Below are positions 8,153 through 17,262 of a DNA stretch of 64,000 bases, piece after piece; position 1 is the stretch's first letter, and each line of letters begins with the position of its first letter. Source of the DNA: Methanooceanicella nereidis (GTDB lineage: Archaea > Halobacteriota > Methanocellia > Methanocellales > Methanocellaceae); contig NZ_PGCK01000011.1 in the NCBI RefSeq assembly GCF_021023085.1, forward strand, positions 80,620 through 144,619, written 5' to 3'. The position numbers and the translations under genes are program-made. Under the pieces are notes generated by a model that was given only the letters and a program-made list of their open reading frames with translations, ran no database searches and had not been told where the DNA came from.

Positions 8153-8557
8153 TCAAGGCATGGCCTGGCTTTTATCGCCGAGCCTTAAACCTTTGTCGAC
8201 ATTATCCATAGCTTCCGTGTCTTTGATCCCGAATAATGATATCACTCTGTTGCGGGCTTTTTGTTTCGCCTCCTCATCGACATATTTGGAGACCAGCATT
8301 AAAGTGCCCATAAGCACTGTGATATCATCCGTATATCCCATACCGATCAGTATATCGGGAACAGCGTCCATGGCAAATATGAAATATCCCAGTGCAGCTA
8401 TTATAGCCAGCCGGGACTTTATCGGCATTTTTTCATTCTGAAGGGAATAATACAGCACAAGCCCGCTATAGACTGCTTTCATACCGGCTTTTTTACCGTA
8501 TTTTTTTATCTTACCCTGGAATGAGCTGTCAGAATAATGCTTTTCATACTCGACCAT
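8153..8557 (-). CDS. YkvA/DUF1232 family membrane-associated protein
   Basis: The central part (PIKSRLAIIAALGYFIFAMD, AVPDILIGMGYTDDITVLM) is the DUF1232 signature: a hydrophobic helix ending in DxxPD and followed by GYxDD. The domain occurs in small membrane-associated proteins such as YkvA and its function is not known. A strong SD (GGAGGATAA) precedes the start. The C-terminus (VSKYVDEEAKQKARNRVISLF) is a charged helix. The 134-residue length is usual for the family. Confidence 0.85.
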   Translation of the reverse strand: MVEYEKHYSDSSFQGKIKKYGKKAGMKAVYSGLVLYYSLQNEKMPIKSRLAIIAALGYFIFAMDAVPDILIGMGYTDDITVLMGTLMLVSKYVDEEAKQKARNRVISLFGIKDTEAMDNVDKGLRLGDKSQAMP

Positions 8558-8801
8558 TATTTTATTATCCTCCGAGACCCTTTTTAACGTTCAATATCTA
8601 CCATAACCCATACTTTATCTTCATTATCGTTGCGATGCATACAGTACTTTTTAATGATCAATTAATTAGATTCGCTAATAGTATAAAAACTAATTATTTA
8701 ACTTAAATATAAACGATGACACATATAATATTTTACTTATGATAGCAGGTATACTGAAAAGATTTTATCCGAATACTACCATCAATGTACCCGGATAACT
8801 T

Positions 8802-9173
8802 ATGAACAATGTTGATGATTTCGACGAAGAACAGGCTGCTGTATCGGTTTTTTCCTACCTGATAAGGGGGCTTGCCGGTGAAAGCCGGAATATTAACGAA
8901 GAGAAGAGAAAAGTCATCAAAGCAGAGCTTATAGAAAAAATGGCGCCCATGAAAAGATTATACGCCATGTCTGATGAATTATTCCCGATATACGTCGATT
9001 TTTGCATTGCCAATAAAAAATTCCTGAAGATACCTGAAACAATAAAAGTGTTCGGGGATGCGATATCGGCTAATAAAGTATCCGCAGGGGAAGAGAAGGT
9101 AATGATGGAATGGGTAAAGTACATTATGAACAATACAAAGACGACAGGGAATATTAAAACAAAAAGACGATAA
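8802..9173 (+). CDS. Hypothetical helical protein
   Basis: The 123-residue product is predicted all-alpha and soluble, with an acidic start (NNVDDFDEEQAAVSVFSYL) and a Lys/Arg-rich end (KTTGNIKTKRR). The pattern of helices (KAELIEKMAPMKRLYAM, YVDFCIANKKFLKIPE) does not match a family I know. No SD of usual strength precedes the ATG (CCCGGATAACTT only). It stands alone in front of a sensor kinase gene, 260 bases away. Confidence 0.65.
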   Translation: MNNVDDFDEEQAAVSVFSYLIRGLAGESRNINEEKRKVIKAELIEKMAPMKRLYAMSDELFPIYVDFCIANKKFLKIPETIKVFGDAISANKVSAGEEKVMMEWVKYIMNNTKTTGNIKTKRR

Positions 9174-9433
9174 GAATAATTTCCAGCCTATTACATAAAA
9201 TATATAAAACGGTACATGTTGATTCGGATCAACACTAATTAATCAGGTCTGTATTCTAAAAATAGATAAAAAGCATTTATTAAATATTAATGAACAAATT
9301 ATATCCATATATAAAAATATTAATTTTATAAATATTTGTATAAAAAAATTACCCATTTATTCTAATTAAACCATATAAAAAGTTTTAATACAGCGGGATA
9401 GCATAATAGCTAAATCTGGGATAAACGGGAAAT
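9174..9433. promoter_or_regulatory. AT-rich upstream region with palindrome GTTGATTCGGATCAAC
   Basis: A near-perfect 16-bp palindrome lies at 9218-9233, just after a TATA-like AAATATATAAAAC (about 9198-9210). A second TATA-like box (CCATATAAAAAG, 9371-9382) lies about 50 bases before the sensor kinase start and is the better core promoter for that gene. The palindrome may be an operator; this is inferred only from symmetry and position. Confidence 0.4.
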
Positions 9434-11482
9434 GTGAAAAAGTTGTCGCCGGTTTTTAATGAGGATATAAAAGATGAAGATAAAACAAAAGAGCAACTTA
9501 TAGCGGAGCTTGTCGAATTACGAAGACTGACAGCGAAACAAAACGGATCCTGGAAGAAAAGCCGTCCGGCAGAAGAGATGTTGAACTGGGAAAACATTCT
9601 CCTCCATAACATGTCCGATGGCTTACCTGTTGCAATATATTTTGCAGATCATGTCAATGATAAAATATTATATTTTAATAATAATTTCCTAAAATTATGG
9701 AATATCGAGCATCTGGAAAAAAAATTAAGATCAGGCGAGCTTAAACATTCTGACATAGTATCAAATTTATTATTACGGGTAAAAGATAAAGTATCATTTG
9801 CAAGAACAATGGAATTGCTTCAAAACGAAAATTGTAGCCATATAGCAGAGGAAGAGACCCTGCTGACTGACGGCAGGGTTATAAGGCTATACTCATTTAT
9901 GATGAGAGACGCAGGTAACAGGTATCTGGGAAGATCATATAGTTATAATGATGTGACCGCGCGAAAGATCGTACAAGATGCGGAGAAGAAAAACCTGAAC
10001 TTCCTGCAAGTGCTCATGAACACTATCCCGTTACCGATCTTTTATAAAAACCGGGAAGGCATATATATTGGCTGTAATGAAGCCTTTGAAAAATACCTGG
10101 GATTTGACAGAGACAGTATTATTGGAAAAACAGTATTTGACCTCGCCCCGGAAAATTTAGCGAAGATATATAAAAATGCCGATGATTCGCTCTTTAATTC
10201 CGGAGGTATACAGGTATATGAATCCCGGGTGAAAAATGCAGACGGTTCGGAACATGATGTCATATTCAATAAAGCTACCTATTTAAATCCCGACGGTAGT
10301 ATAGGCGGCATGGTAGGCACAATACTGGACATAACCGAACGCAAACGATCCGAAAATGATATACTTAAGATGCACAGGGAGCTTGAAACGAGAGTAGCAG
10401 AAAGAACGTCAGAGCTAAAGAGGATCAACGAAGCGTTGCAGACGGAAATAAAAGAACGTAATAAGGCAGAAGAGGAACTGGAAAAAAGCATTAAAAAATA
10501 TAAAGAGCTGGCAGATCTCCTGCCGCAGATAGTGTTTGAAATAGACATTAACGGCAACATTACGTTTGTAAATAAAAGTGCTTTTGGACTAACGAAATAT
10601 AATGAAGAAGATTTCAAAAAAGGCCTGAATGCTTTCCAGATAATATCCCTGGAAGACAGAGACAGGCTTAAAGAGAATATGTCAAATGCATTAAAAGGTA
10701 ATAGCGAAGGCGGAGAATACAGGATAAGAAGGAAAGATGGCAGCACATATCCGGGTATGATACACGCAAGCGTCATTTATCAGGATGACAGGCCGGCCGG
10801 GCTGAGAGGTTTCATAATCGACATTACGGAACTTAAACAGGCTGAAAAGCGCATACAAGCATCACTGGCTGAAAAAGAAGTGCTTATAAAAGAGATACAT
10901 CATAGAGTAAAGAATAATCTACAGATAATATCCAGCCTTCTGAGCCTTCAGTTCGATTATATCCGGGATGAAAAAGACCTGGAGATATTCAAGGAAAGCC
11001 AGGACAGAGTAAGGACGATGGCATTGATACATGAAAAAATGTATCAGTCGAAGGACCTGGCAAACGTCGATATTTCAGAATATATGGATAATCTGACATC
11101 ATATTTATTCAGGTCTTATGGAGTTGACAGGAATATCATAGGCCTTGAAATCGAATCGGGCGAAGTATATATGAACGTTAACACTGCCGTTCCCTGCGGG
11201 CTGATCATCAATGAACTTGTGTCGAACAGCTTAAAGTATGCTTTCCCTAATGGCAGAAAAGGTAAGATATCAATAAAGTTAAAACCAAAAAACATTGACA
11301 GGATGGTATTGACAATAATGGACGACGGCATAGGCCTGCCGGAAGAGAAAAATATCGATAACAATAAATCACTGGGTTTACAGCTTGTTCATGCGCTGAC
11401 TGAACAGATAAACGGGTCCATCAGGCTTTACAGAAATGACGGCACAAGGTTCGAGATAGAGTTCCCGCATTCAAAAATATGA
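9434..11482 (+). CDS. Soluble PAS-domain sensor histidine kinase (HisKA_2 type)
   Basis: No membrane segment is seen, so this 682-residue kinase is probably cytoplasmic. An N-terminal helix leads into three PAS-like domains: one at about 60-180, a second near 190-305 (MNTIPLPIFYKNREGIYIG, ending GTILDITERKRSE), a coiled coil (HRELETRVAERTSELKRINE), and a third near 355-475 (ending GFIIDITELKQAEK). The HisKA_2 dimer helix IHHRVKNNLQIISSLLSLQ follows with phospho-acceptor His at about 490, then an HATPase_c domain with NELVSNSLKYAFP (N box) and DDGIGLP (G1). No response regulator is adjacent. Start is GTG 9434; the SD is weak. The signal sensed is unknown. Confidence 0.9.
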   Translation: MKKLSPVFNEDIKDEDKTKEQLIAELVELRRLTAKQNGSWKKSRPAEEMLNWENILLHNMSDGLPVAIYFADHVNDKILYFNNNFLKLWNIEHLEKKLRSGELKHSDIVSNLLLRVKDKVSFARTMELLQNENCSHIAEEETLLTDGRVIRLYSFMMRDAGNRYLGRSYSYNDVTARKIVQDAEKKNLNFLQVLMNTIPLPIFYKNREGIYIGCNEAFEKYLGFDRDSIIGKTVFDLAPENLAKIYKNADDSLFNSGGIQVYESRVKNADGSEHDVIFNKATYLNPDGSIGGMVGTILDITERKRSENDILKMHRELETRVAERTSELKRINEALQTEIKERNKAEEELEKSIKKYKELADLLPQIVFEIDINGNITFVNKSAFGLTKYNEEDFKKGLNAFQIISLEDRDRLKENMSNALKGNSEGGEYRIRRKDGSTYPGMIHASVIYQDDRPAGLRGFIIDITELKQAEKRIQASLAEKEVLIKEIHHRVKNNLQIISSLLSLQFDYIRDEKDLEIFKESQDRVRTMALIHEKMYQSKDLANVDISEYMDNLTSYLFRSYGVDRNIIGLEIESGEVYMNVNTAVPCGLIINELVSNSLKYAFPNGRKGKISIKLKPKNIDRMVLTIMDDGIGLPEEKNIDNNKSLGLQLVHALTEQINGSIRLYRNDGTRFEIEFPHSKI

Positions 11483-11505
11483 TTGGTGTAGATGTTAAAT
11501 TTTTT

Positions 11506-11646
11506 TTATTCATGGACCTTTTGTTCGTTAATTATCTCACCATTCATTATTTCATAAATATAGGTGCATCCGGTATTTACACAATGTACCATTGAGATGC
11601 TAACATCGTTCCTGACATCGTTGAGACTACTTTTTTTTGCTGTCAT
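11506..11646 (-). CDS. 46-residue small protein
   Basis: A short frame starts at ATG 11646 with GGTGAT four bases upstream, the standard SD of this genome, and ends at TAA 11506. The product begins MTAKKSSLNDVRNDVSISMV and contains two cysteines in HCVNTGCTYIYEIM, then INEQKVHE. The compact strand-turn-strand pattern and ideal SD argue for a real gene. It converges on the sensor kinase gene, whose stop is 23 bases away. Function unknown. Confidence 0.6.
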   Translation of the reverse strand: MTAKKSSLNDVRNDVSISMVHCVNTGCTYIYEIMNGEIINEQKVHE

Positions 11647-12024
11647 GTATATCACCAGTTTTACTATATTCTTATTAAATAATGATGATAATTCTTGCTG
11701 ATAATATATATTATTTTTCTTAGCGTATTGAAAGTTATTAAATTCAATTACATCGGTTTACTAAAAAAGAAATATTTACAGATGGCAATAAAAATATTCG
11801 ATGCAAATAGTATAGAATTGGACGGTATTTGTAAAAAAAACGGGATATAATATAGTTATATTGTGTATGTAAAAAGATTTTAATATATTTATAATAAAAG
11901 GACGCTTAGACCGTTAGATATATAACGGGAGCATAATTGAGAAAACAATAATATAATTAATTATTTTTGAAGGTATAATGACTCTAAAAATATAATAATT
12001 TTTTAGTTCTTCGGCTTTTTTTAG
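11647..12024. other. Intergenic, AT-rich, no gene seen
   Basis: Very AT-rich sequence between the 46-residue gene and the palindromic element. No reading frame with an acceptable SD, no hairpin terminator and no RNA gene is visible; TATA-like strings are too frequent here to be informative. Confidence 0.5.
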
Positions 12025-12499
12025 GTGATGTTCTTTGTGTTGTCCCTTTCGGATGGCAGGTAAACACTAACCTCACGAAAACACGGAACCACATAAATTT
12101 TTTTTATATGATTTTTAAGTGCACGAAATCACTAACGCTAAAACAACCTCCGAACCTCCCCCAAAGCACGAAATTATAATGGCACAGTTTGTGTTGCGCC
12201 TTATTGATCAACATTATTTAAAGTATGCTCGAACGTGTTGAACGTCAACCGTGCTATTAAACTTTGGTGGTTCGGGGAGTTTCGGGATTTGTTTTAGCGT
12301 TAGTGAATTATAGAATTTAGTGTGTTGAGTTGAGCGTTTTGGCCGTTAGTGCGTTAACGGTGATACCAGGGCCTTAGTGACTTGGTGAGTGATTTTTGGT
12401 GATTTTGAGGTCTTAAAATCTGAAAAATTTTTGTGTTTCTGTGTTTTCGTGAGGTTAGTGTTTACCTGCCATCCGAAAGGAACAACATAAAAACATCAC
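12025..12499. repeat. Long imperfect palindrome (element B), about 0.47 kb
   Basis: Ends are inverted copies: GTGATGTTCTTTGTGTTG at the left faces CAACATAAAAACATCAC at the right, followed inward by CCTTTCGGATGGCAGGTAAA / TTTACCTGCCATCCGAAAGG and CTAACCTCACGAAAACAC. The internal order of motifs (CTAACGCTAAAACAA facing TTGTTTTAGCGTTAG) matches element A at 766-1336, but the left arm lacks the segment equivalent to GTATCACCGTCAACGCACTA that is kept in the right arm (about 12352-12369), so this copy has lost part of one arm. No coding capacity. Confidence 0.85.
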
Positions 12500-12625
12500 T
12501 CCAAAGATCTGAGATGAACCAAATTTTTAAATAAGCGCAAAATAAAACGTATTCGATCATTATTTTATTAAATTATATAAATAAGAAAAATATACTAAAT
12601 AGAGTTAACTTTATGGGGGAACTGT

Positions 12626-12859
12626 ATGCCATATCAAAGTCTTGAAGAATTACCTGACCGAGTAAAAGAGAATTTGCCCGTGCACGCGCAGGAGATCTAT
12701 CAAAATGCATTTAACAGCGCATGGGATCAATACGCAGACCCTGAAAAACGCAGAGGAAAAGAATCTCGAGAGGAGGCTGCTCACAGGGTAGCATGGGCTG
12801 CAGTAGAAAAGAAGTATAAAAAGGATGAAAAAACAGGCGAATGGAGAATGAAATCGTAA
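12626..12859 (+). CDS. chaB: ChaB family protein
   Basis: The 77-residue product matches ChaB: a PYQSLEELPDRVKENLP start, AQEIYQNAFNSAWDQY, then SREEAAHRVAWAAVEKKY and a short Lys-rich end. ChaB was named as a regulator of the ChaA cation antiporter in E. coli, but no antiporter gene is nearby and many archaeal and bacterial homologs have unknown roles. GGGGGAA lies six bases before the ATG. Confidence 0.9.
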   Translation: MPYQSLEELPDRVKENLPVHAQEIYQNAFNSAWDQYADPEKRRGKESREEAAHRVAWAAVEKKYKKDEKTGEWRMKS

Positions 12860-12982
12860 ATAATCATATTTTGAATGTTCATATACATAACAAATTAAAA
12901 ATAGTATAATATATACAATATTATGCATATATTACAAAAAAACCAATAGATTTATTTATCATTAAATAATCACAAAATCTAA

Positions 12983-15196
12983 ATGTCAAATCCAAAAATG
13001 GCCATTTATTCAAAGCTTTTAGACACTGCTTTAATATTTATCTTAATTCTTATAGGTATTAATATATATCTATATATCAGGTCATCACTGGACACTAAAC
13101 TATTATATGGAACTATAAGTGTCCTGGGATTGTTTTTCTGTACGCTGCTTTCATTAAAATTGTATAGCCTTTTTGAGAATAGATACTCAAAACAAATAAC
13201 AGTGGGGCTTACATGCTCACTTTTCCTGTGGACGATATATTATTTTTTTAATACCATTATCCTGTATTATTATGATTTAGACTGGTTATATTATTTTACA
13301 AAGATATTTTCAATACTCAGGTATATACCGCTAACATTTGTGATAACCTTACAACTGATGGAGCAAAAAAAGCACGTTGACAGGCATGTTTCAAAAATAT
13401 TCTCCTCCATAGTAGTGATCTACTCCATCATACTGATCTTCTTTATTTCCAGGGCGGTGTTAGAGAATAACCCCCAGGTTTTTAATATCCTGATATTATC
13501 GGCCTATTTGTTTTTTGAGAATATCATCAATAACATTTTGTTAGTTCTTATCACGGTAAAAAGAAACGACAATATAAAACACCTTTATACGACGCTGATA
13601 ATCAGCATAATCTTACTTTTCATAGGCGATAACGCGGAGATAATCGAAAAGATGATATCGCCAAACCTGCCGCAGATATTTACGGACTTTGGCGTCCTTC
13701 TCTACAGTTTTGGTTTCTTATTCCTTACAGTGGGGCTGATCCTGGCCGCCATAATCCATGTAAAAAGACGCGCAGACGATATGAATAAAAACTTAAACGA
13801 CACGCTCCAGTTCATGGATGACCTGATAATGCAATCCCCGGACGGTGTATGTATTTTCGATGTCAGGGGCAATATTATCAAGACAAATGATAATTTTATT
13901 CAAATAATGAATATAAAAACTACCGAAGAGCTAAAAGACATTAATTTATTTAAAAGTCCCAAAGAATTTGACATGATACCACAGACATATATTGATAAGG
14001 TCAAAAACGGAGAGGCCGTATCCATACCCATGTCATATCTATCCGGCGCGGAAAATAACGGAAAGGACATTTATCTTTACATCAAGATCTTCCCGGCGAA
14101 TAACTCCGAAGGCAGGATATCCGGATATATTCTAATAGCGGATGACGTCAGTGATATAAAAAGATGGGAGGATGAGAAAAAAGAGAGTGAAGAGAAATAC
14201 CGCCGTATAATAGATACTTCTGAAGAAGGTATTTGTGTCATAGATGAAAATCTTAACACATTATTCGTAAATCAAAAGCTATCCGAGATCACAGGCTATA
14301 CCGACACTGAGCTGATAGAGGGGAACCCATTGGACCTGGTAGATGGGCAGTACATGGATATTTTATTGACGAACCGGGACTTGAACAAAAAAGGTATAAA
14401 AAAGCAATTCGACCTCAAATGCGTTAAAAAAGACGGATCAATTTTCTGGGTGATAGTGTCATCAAGCCCCATACTGGACGATAATTCCGCATATAAGGGC
14501 TCGCTGTACATGATAACTGACATCACGGAGCGTAAAAAAGCAGAAGATGAGATCAAAAGGGCCCTGGATGAAAAAGATATTTTACTAAAAGAAGTCCACC
14601 ATAGAGTGAAAAATAATCTTCAGATAATCTCGAGCCTCCTGAACTTACAGTCAGCCCAGATTAAAGATAAGCATGACCTGCAATTATTCAAGGACAGCCA
14701 GAACCGAATCAGGTCAATGGCATTGATTCATGAGAAGCTATACGGGAACGATACGTTTTCAACCCTGAATTTTCAAGATTATGTACGATCACTTACTACT
14801 TTTCTGTTTAACTCATACTCAAACAATAAAAACTTACGATTAAATTTCAATATAAACGAGATCAACCTAAATATCGATACGGCCATACCATGCGGTTTAA
14901 TAATAAACGAGCTCGTCTCTAACTCGTTAAAATATGCTTTTCCCGATAACAGGGAGGGAGAGATAAGGATAGATGCCTACATTGAAAACGATATGTTCAA
15001 TTTATGTGTTTCGGATAATGGTATAGGTCTTCCGGTGGATTTTGATCCGAATGGCTCGGAGACGCTCGGAATCCAGCTAGTTAATGCACTGGCAACGCAG
15101 TTAAATGGTAAAATGGAGATCAATGGCAATAACGGCACTGATTTCAGGTTAGTTTTTAATTATTCAAAGACATCGATGATCGAACCTAAAAAATAA
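12983..15196 (+). CDS. Membrane sensor histidine kinase with 7-TM input and two PAS domains (HisKA_2)
   Basis: About 265 residues at the N-terminus form seven to eight transmembrane helices with no recognised name (pattern like 7TM input modules). Then come a PAS domain near 275-395 (MQSPDGVCIFDVRGNIIKTN, ending IADDVSDIKRWED), a second near 405-525 (IDTSEEGICVIDENLNTLFV, ending ITDITERKKAED), the HisKA_2 helix VHHRVKNNLQIISSLLNLQ with phospho-His about 540-541, and HATPase_c with NELVSNSLKYAFP and DNGIGLP. It is closely similar in its kinase half to the protein at 9434-11482, suggesting duplication. No response regulator is nearby. No clear SD is seen before the ATG. Confidence 0.9.
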   Translation: MSNPKMAIYSKLLDTALIFILILIGINIYLYIRSSLDTKLLYGTISVLGLFFCTLLSLKLYSLFENRYSKQITVGLTCSLFLWTIYYFFNTIILYYYDLDWLYYFTKIFSILRYIPLTFVITLQLMEQKKHVDRHVSKIFSSIVVIYSIILIFFISRAVLENNPQVFNILILSAYLFFENIINNILLVLITVKRNDNIKHLYTTLIISIILLFIGDNAEIIEKMISPNLPQIFTDFGVLLYSFGFLFLTVGLILAAIIHVKRRADDMNKNLNDTLQFMDDLIMQSPDGVCIFDVRGNIIKTNDNFIQIMNIKTTEELKDINLFKSPKEFDMIPQTYIDKVKNGEAVSIPMSYLSGAENNGKDIYLYIKIFPANNSEGRISGYILIADDVSDIKRWEDEKKESEEKYRRIIDTSEEGICVIDENLNTLFVNQKLSEITGYTDTELIEGNPLDLVDGQYMDILLTNRDLNKKGIKKQFDLKCVKKDGSIFWVIVSSSPILDDNSAYKGSLYMITDITERKKAEDEIKRALDEKDILLKEVHHRVKNNLQIISSLLNLQSAQIKDKHDLQLFKDSQNRIRSMALIHEKLYGNDTFSTLNFQDYVRSLTTFLFNSYSNNKNLRLNFNINEINLNIDTAIPCGLIINELVSNSLKYAFPDNREGEIRIDAYIENDMFNLCVSDNGIGLPVDFDPNGSETLGIQLVNALATQLNGKMEINGNNGTDFRLVFNYSKTSMIEPKK

Positions 15197-15287
15197 ATAA
15201 CTTAGTACATTGTGTCATTCGTCGTTTATTTTTAATTATCGGGCAAAATATGGAATGATAGTTAACAGGAATACCCGATCCTGGCAC

Positions 15288-15404
15288 GATGCATCTTAAA
15301 ATCAAATGCTCAAAATACTTCCCAAAGAACTAAACGTTTCATTTAATAAAAGAAGCTTTGAGTTCTTTGAGATGACCTTTGAGCCTATGAGATGAAAATG
15401 CATC
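15288..15404. repeat. Short imperfect palindrome (element E), about 117 bp
   Basis: GATGCATC at the left end faces GATGAAAATGCATC at the right. Inward, CTCAAAATACTTCCCAAAG and AACTAAACG face CTTTGAGTTCTTTGAG and ACCTTTGAG in inverted orientation. Arms are about 50 bp with mismatches. A further inverted pair AATTACCA / TGGTAATT lies just downstream (about 15444-15496). The rest of 15197-15580 holds no gene. Confidence 0.6.
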
Positions 15405-15592
15405 ACATCCATGTATAACACAATATCGTAGCCATATACGGCAATTACCATTTAAATCAACGGATTAAAGTGATGCATCTCTAAGTGGTAATTAACATCA
15501 TAAGTATATACATTGATTTAGAATATTACAAACAACTTTGCATCACAAAGTAATAAATACCTGAACCATCATAACATATTTTGAGGATAGCA

Positions 15593-16219
15593 ATGTCAAA
15601 TGATATTGACCTAAAACAATTAGAGAAAAAAGCTTACCTGTCTTATCACCAGGACGGCCTTATTGATATTTGCGCGGGACTTATACTGATAGGATTTGGC
15701 ATAGCGATGGCCTATGATCTTGCCTGGATGATAGGCATATGGATTGTCACAGGTTTACCTGTTTATGCATCAATGAAAAAAGCGATAACTATCCCTCGTC
15801 TTGGATTTGTAAAATTTAAGCTGAAAAAAGAAGAGGAAGAAAAAAAGAAAAAAATGATATTGTTTAGCATCATGACCATCGTGGGTTCGTTGTTTTTTAT
15901 ATTCACCTTGATAATAATGAACGATATGCTGCCATCCTGGATAAATGATATGATCAAAGAATATTACCTGGTCATACTTGGAGCAACAGGAGCGTCTTTC
16001 TTCGCCATGGCAGCGTACATGTTTGAATTAAAACGTTTCTATCTTTACTCCTTGACAGTACTGGCAATATTCATAATACAACACATTATCGATATCGAGC
16101 CATACTGGGCGATGATAATATCGGGCTTTATCATTACGTTGACCGGATTATTTATAATGGTCAGGTTCATACAAAAATATCCAATCCAAAAAGATATAGA
16201 ATTTAAAAGGGAGTCTTAG
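15593..16219 (+). CDS. Integral membrane protein paired with a winged-helix regulator
   Basis: The protein has a short soluble start (SNDIDLKQLEKKAYLSYHQD), two hydrophobic segments, a charged linker with KLKKEEEEKKKK, and then about four more segments. It abuts the regulator gene at 16220 with no gap. I do not know a function; the conserved start LSYHQDGLIDI is seen in archaeal and bacterial membrane proteins that pair with such regulators (recollection, not checked). ATG 15593 was chosen over TTG 15581 because GAGGATAG sits just before it. Confidence 0.75.
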   Translation: MSNDIDLKQLEKKAYLSYHQDGLIDICAGLILIGFGIAMAYDLAWMIGIWIVTGLPVYASMKKAITIPRLGFVKFKLKKEEEEKKKKMILFSIMTIVGSLFFIFTLIIMNDMLPSWINDMIKEYYLVILGATGASFFAMAAYMFELKRFYLYSLTVLAIFIIQHIIDIEPYWAMIISGFIITLTGLFIMVRFIQKYPIQKDIEFKRES

Positions 16220-16549
16220 GTGGCCGCAGATAAAACCGATGAAATCGACGCGCAGCCAATAGAGAATATAGACAGGCTGATACATGAACCGGCGAGGCTT
16301 TTGATCATGTCATATCTTTATGTTGTGGAAAGTGCGGACTTCACATTCCTCATGCGACAGACAGGTTTGACATGGGGAAACCTTTCCTCGCATATGAGCA
16401 AACTGGAGGATGCCGGATATATAAAAGTGATAAAAGAGTTCGTGGATAAAAAACCTCACACGATGCTAACTCTCACAGATGCAGGAAGGGAAGCTTTTCG
16501 TGCGTACAGAAAAAGTATAAAGCAGGTACTCGACGAGCTTCCGGATTGA
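16220..16549 (+). CDS. Winged-helix transcriptional regulator (HTH_34/MarR-like)
   Basis: The 109-residue protein has a winged-helix DNA-binding domain: LIHEPARLLIMSYLYV, recognition helix region TGLTWGNLSSHMSKLEDAGY, and the wing IKVIKEFVDKKPHTMLTLTD, then GREAFRAYRKSIKQVL. This matches the HTH_34 subgroup related to ArsR/MarR. GTG 16220 directly follows the stop of the membrane gene and is served by AGGGAG within it, so the two are co-translated. The pairing suggests the regulator controls, or is controlled by, the membrane protein. Confidence 0.9.
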   Translation: MAADKTDEIDAQPIENIDRLIHEPARLLIMSYLYVVESADFTFLMRQTGLTWGNLSSHMSKLEDAGYIKVIKEFVDKKPHTMLTLTDAGREAFRAYRKSIKQVLDELPD

Positions 16550-16559
16550 TGCCTTAGTA

Positions 16560-17057
16560 TTATTTGTTTTTTATTTCTTCTACGAAACCTTTTAATTTTT
16601 GTCCACAAAGATCTTCTTTGAGTTCTGCGTTTTTTAATCCCAGAAATGATAAGGCTTTTTTACCGCTGAGCACTTCAATTTCAGACATAGCCGAATCGGC
16701 TCCCACAGAGCCACACGTGCAAAAAATCGCGACCTTATTAAACCTATCCCTGTACTTATGGATAAAAGACCTTACAGGTGATGCCATTGTCCATGCCCAC
16801 ACCGGAGTGCCGATAATTATCATATCGTATGAAGCAGGATCCTTACTTAGATCGTTTATATCGATCAATTCTTTATCCCTGGCCTGGCGTCCCGATCTTA
16901 AGAATCCAATCGGACCCGACCGGTCTTCTTTGTCGGTGATCTCTTCGATATCACATCCGAGCATTGAAGATAGCTTATGTGCTACCATTCTTGTTTTTCC
17001 GGTCCTTGAGTAGTAAACGATCAGGGTTTTCACTTTAACACCAAACCGACTTATCAT
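16560..17057 (-). CDS. Flavodoxin-like protein
   Basis: The sequence has the flavodoxin fold: FMN phosphate loop VYYSRTGKTRMVA after the first strand, a 50s loop with RSGRQARDKELIDI, then IIIGTPVWAWTMASPVRSFI (aromatic loop) and a CTCGSVGADSAMSEIE segment. Such single-domain proteins carry FMN and serve as electron carriers or quinone reductases. A GTG at 17033 preceded by GGTG may be the true start, giving 157 residues and a first strand directly at the N-terminus; the longer ATG version adds eight residues. It converges on the regulator gene, with 10 bases between stops. Confidence 0.85.
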   Translation of the reverse strand: MISRFGVKVKTLIVYYSRTGKTRMVAHKLSSMLGCDIEEITDKEDRSGPIGFLRSGRQARDKELIDINDLSKDPASYDMIIIGTPVWAWTMASPVRSFIHKYRDRFNKVAIFCTCGSVGADSAMSEIEVLSGKKALSFLGLKNAELKEDLCGQKLKGFVEEIKNK

Positions 17058-17262
17058 AAAGAATAAAATTTTTTCTATAAAAAGATATCCCGGTCTGGAA
17101 AAATACGCTTAATAGCACAGGAAAAATGCAATTATAAAATAATTAAATACAAACATATAATTTCAATATTACACCAAAACAAATAAAAATTGGATTATTA
17201 CATAACCACGTATAATAAATTGTAAAATTTTTTGTGGGGGGTTAACATATTGAGGTAGACCC

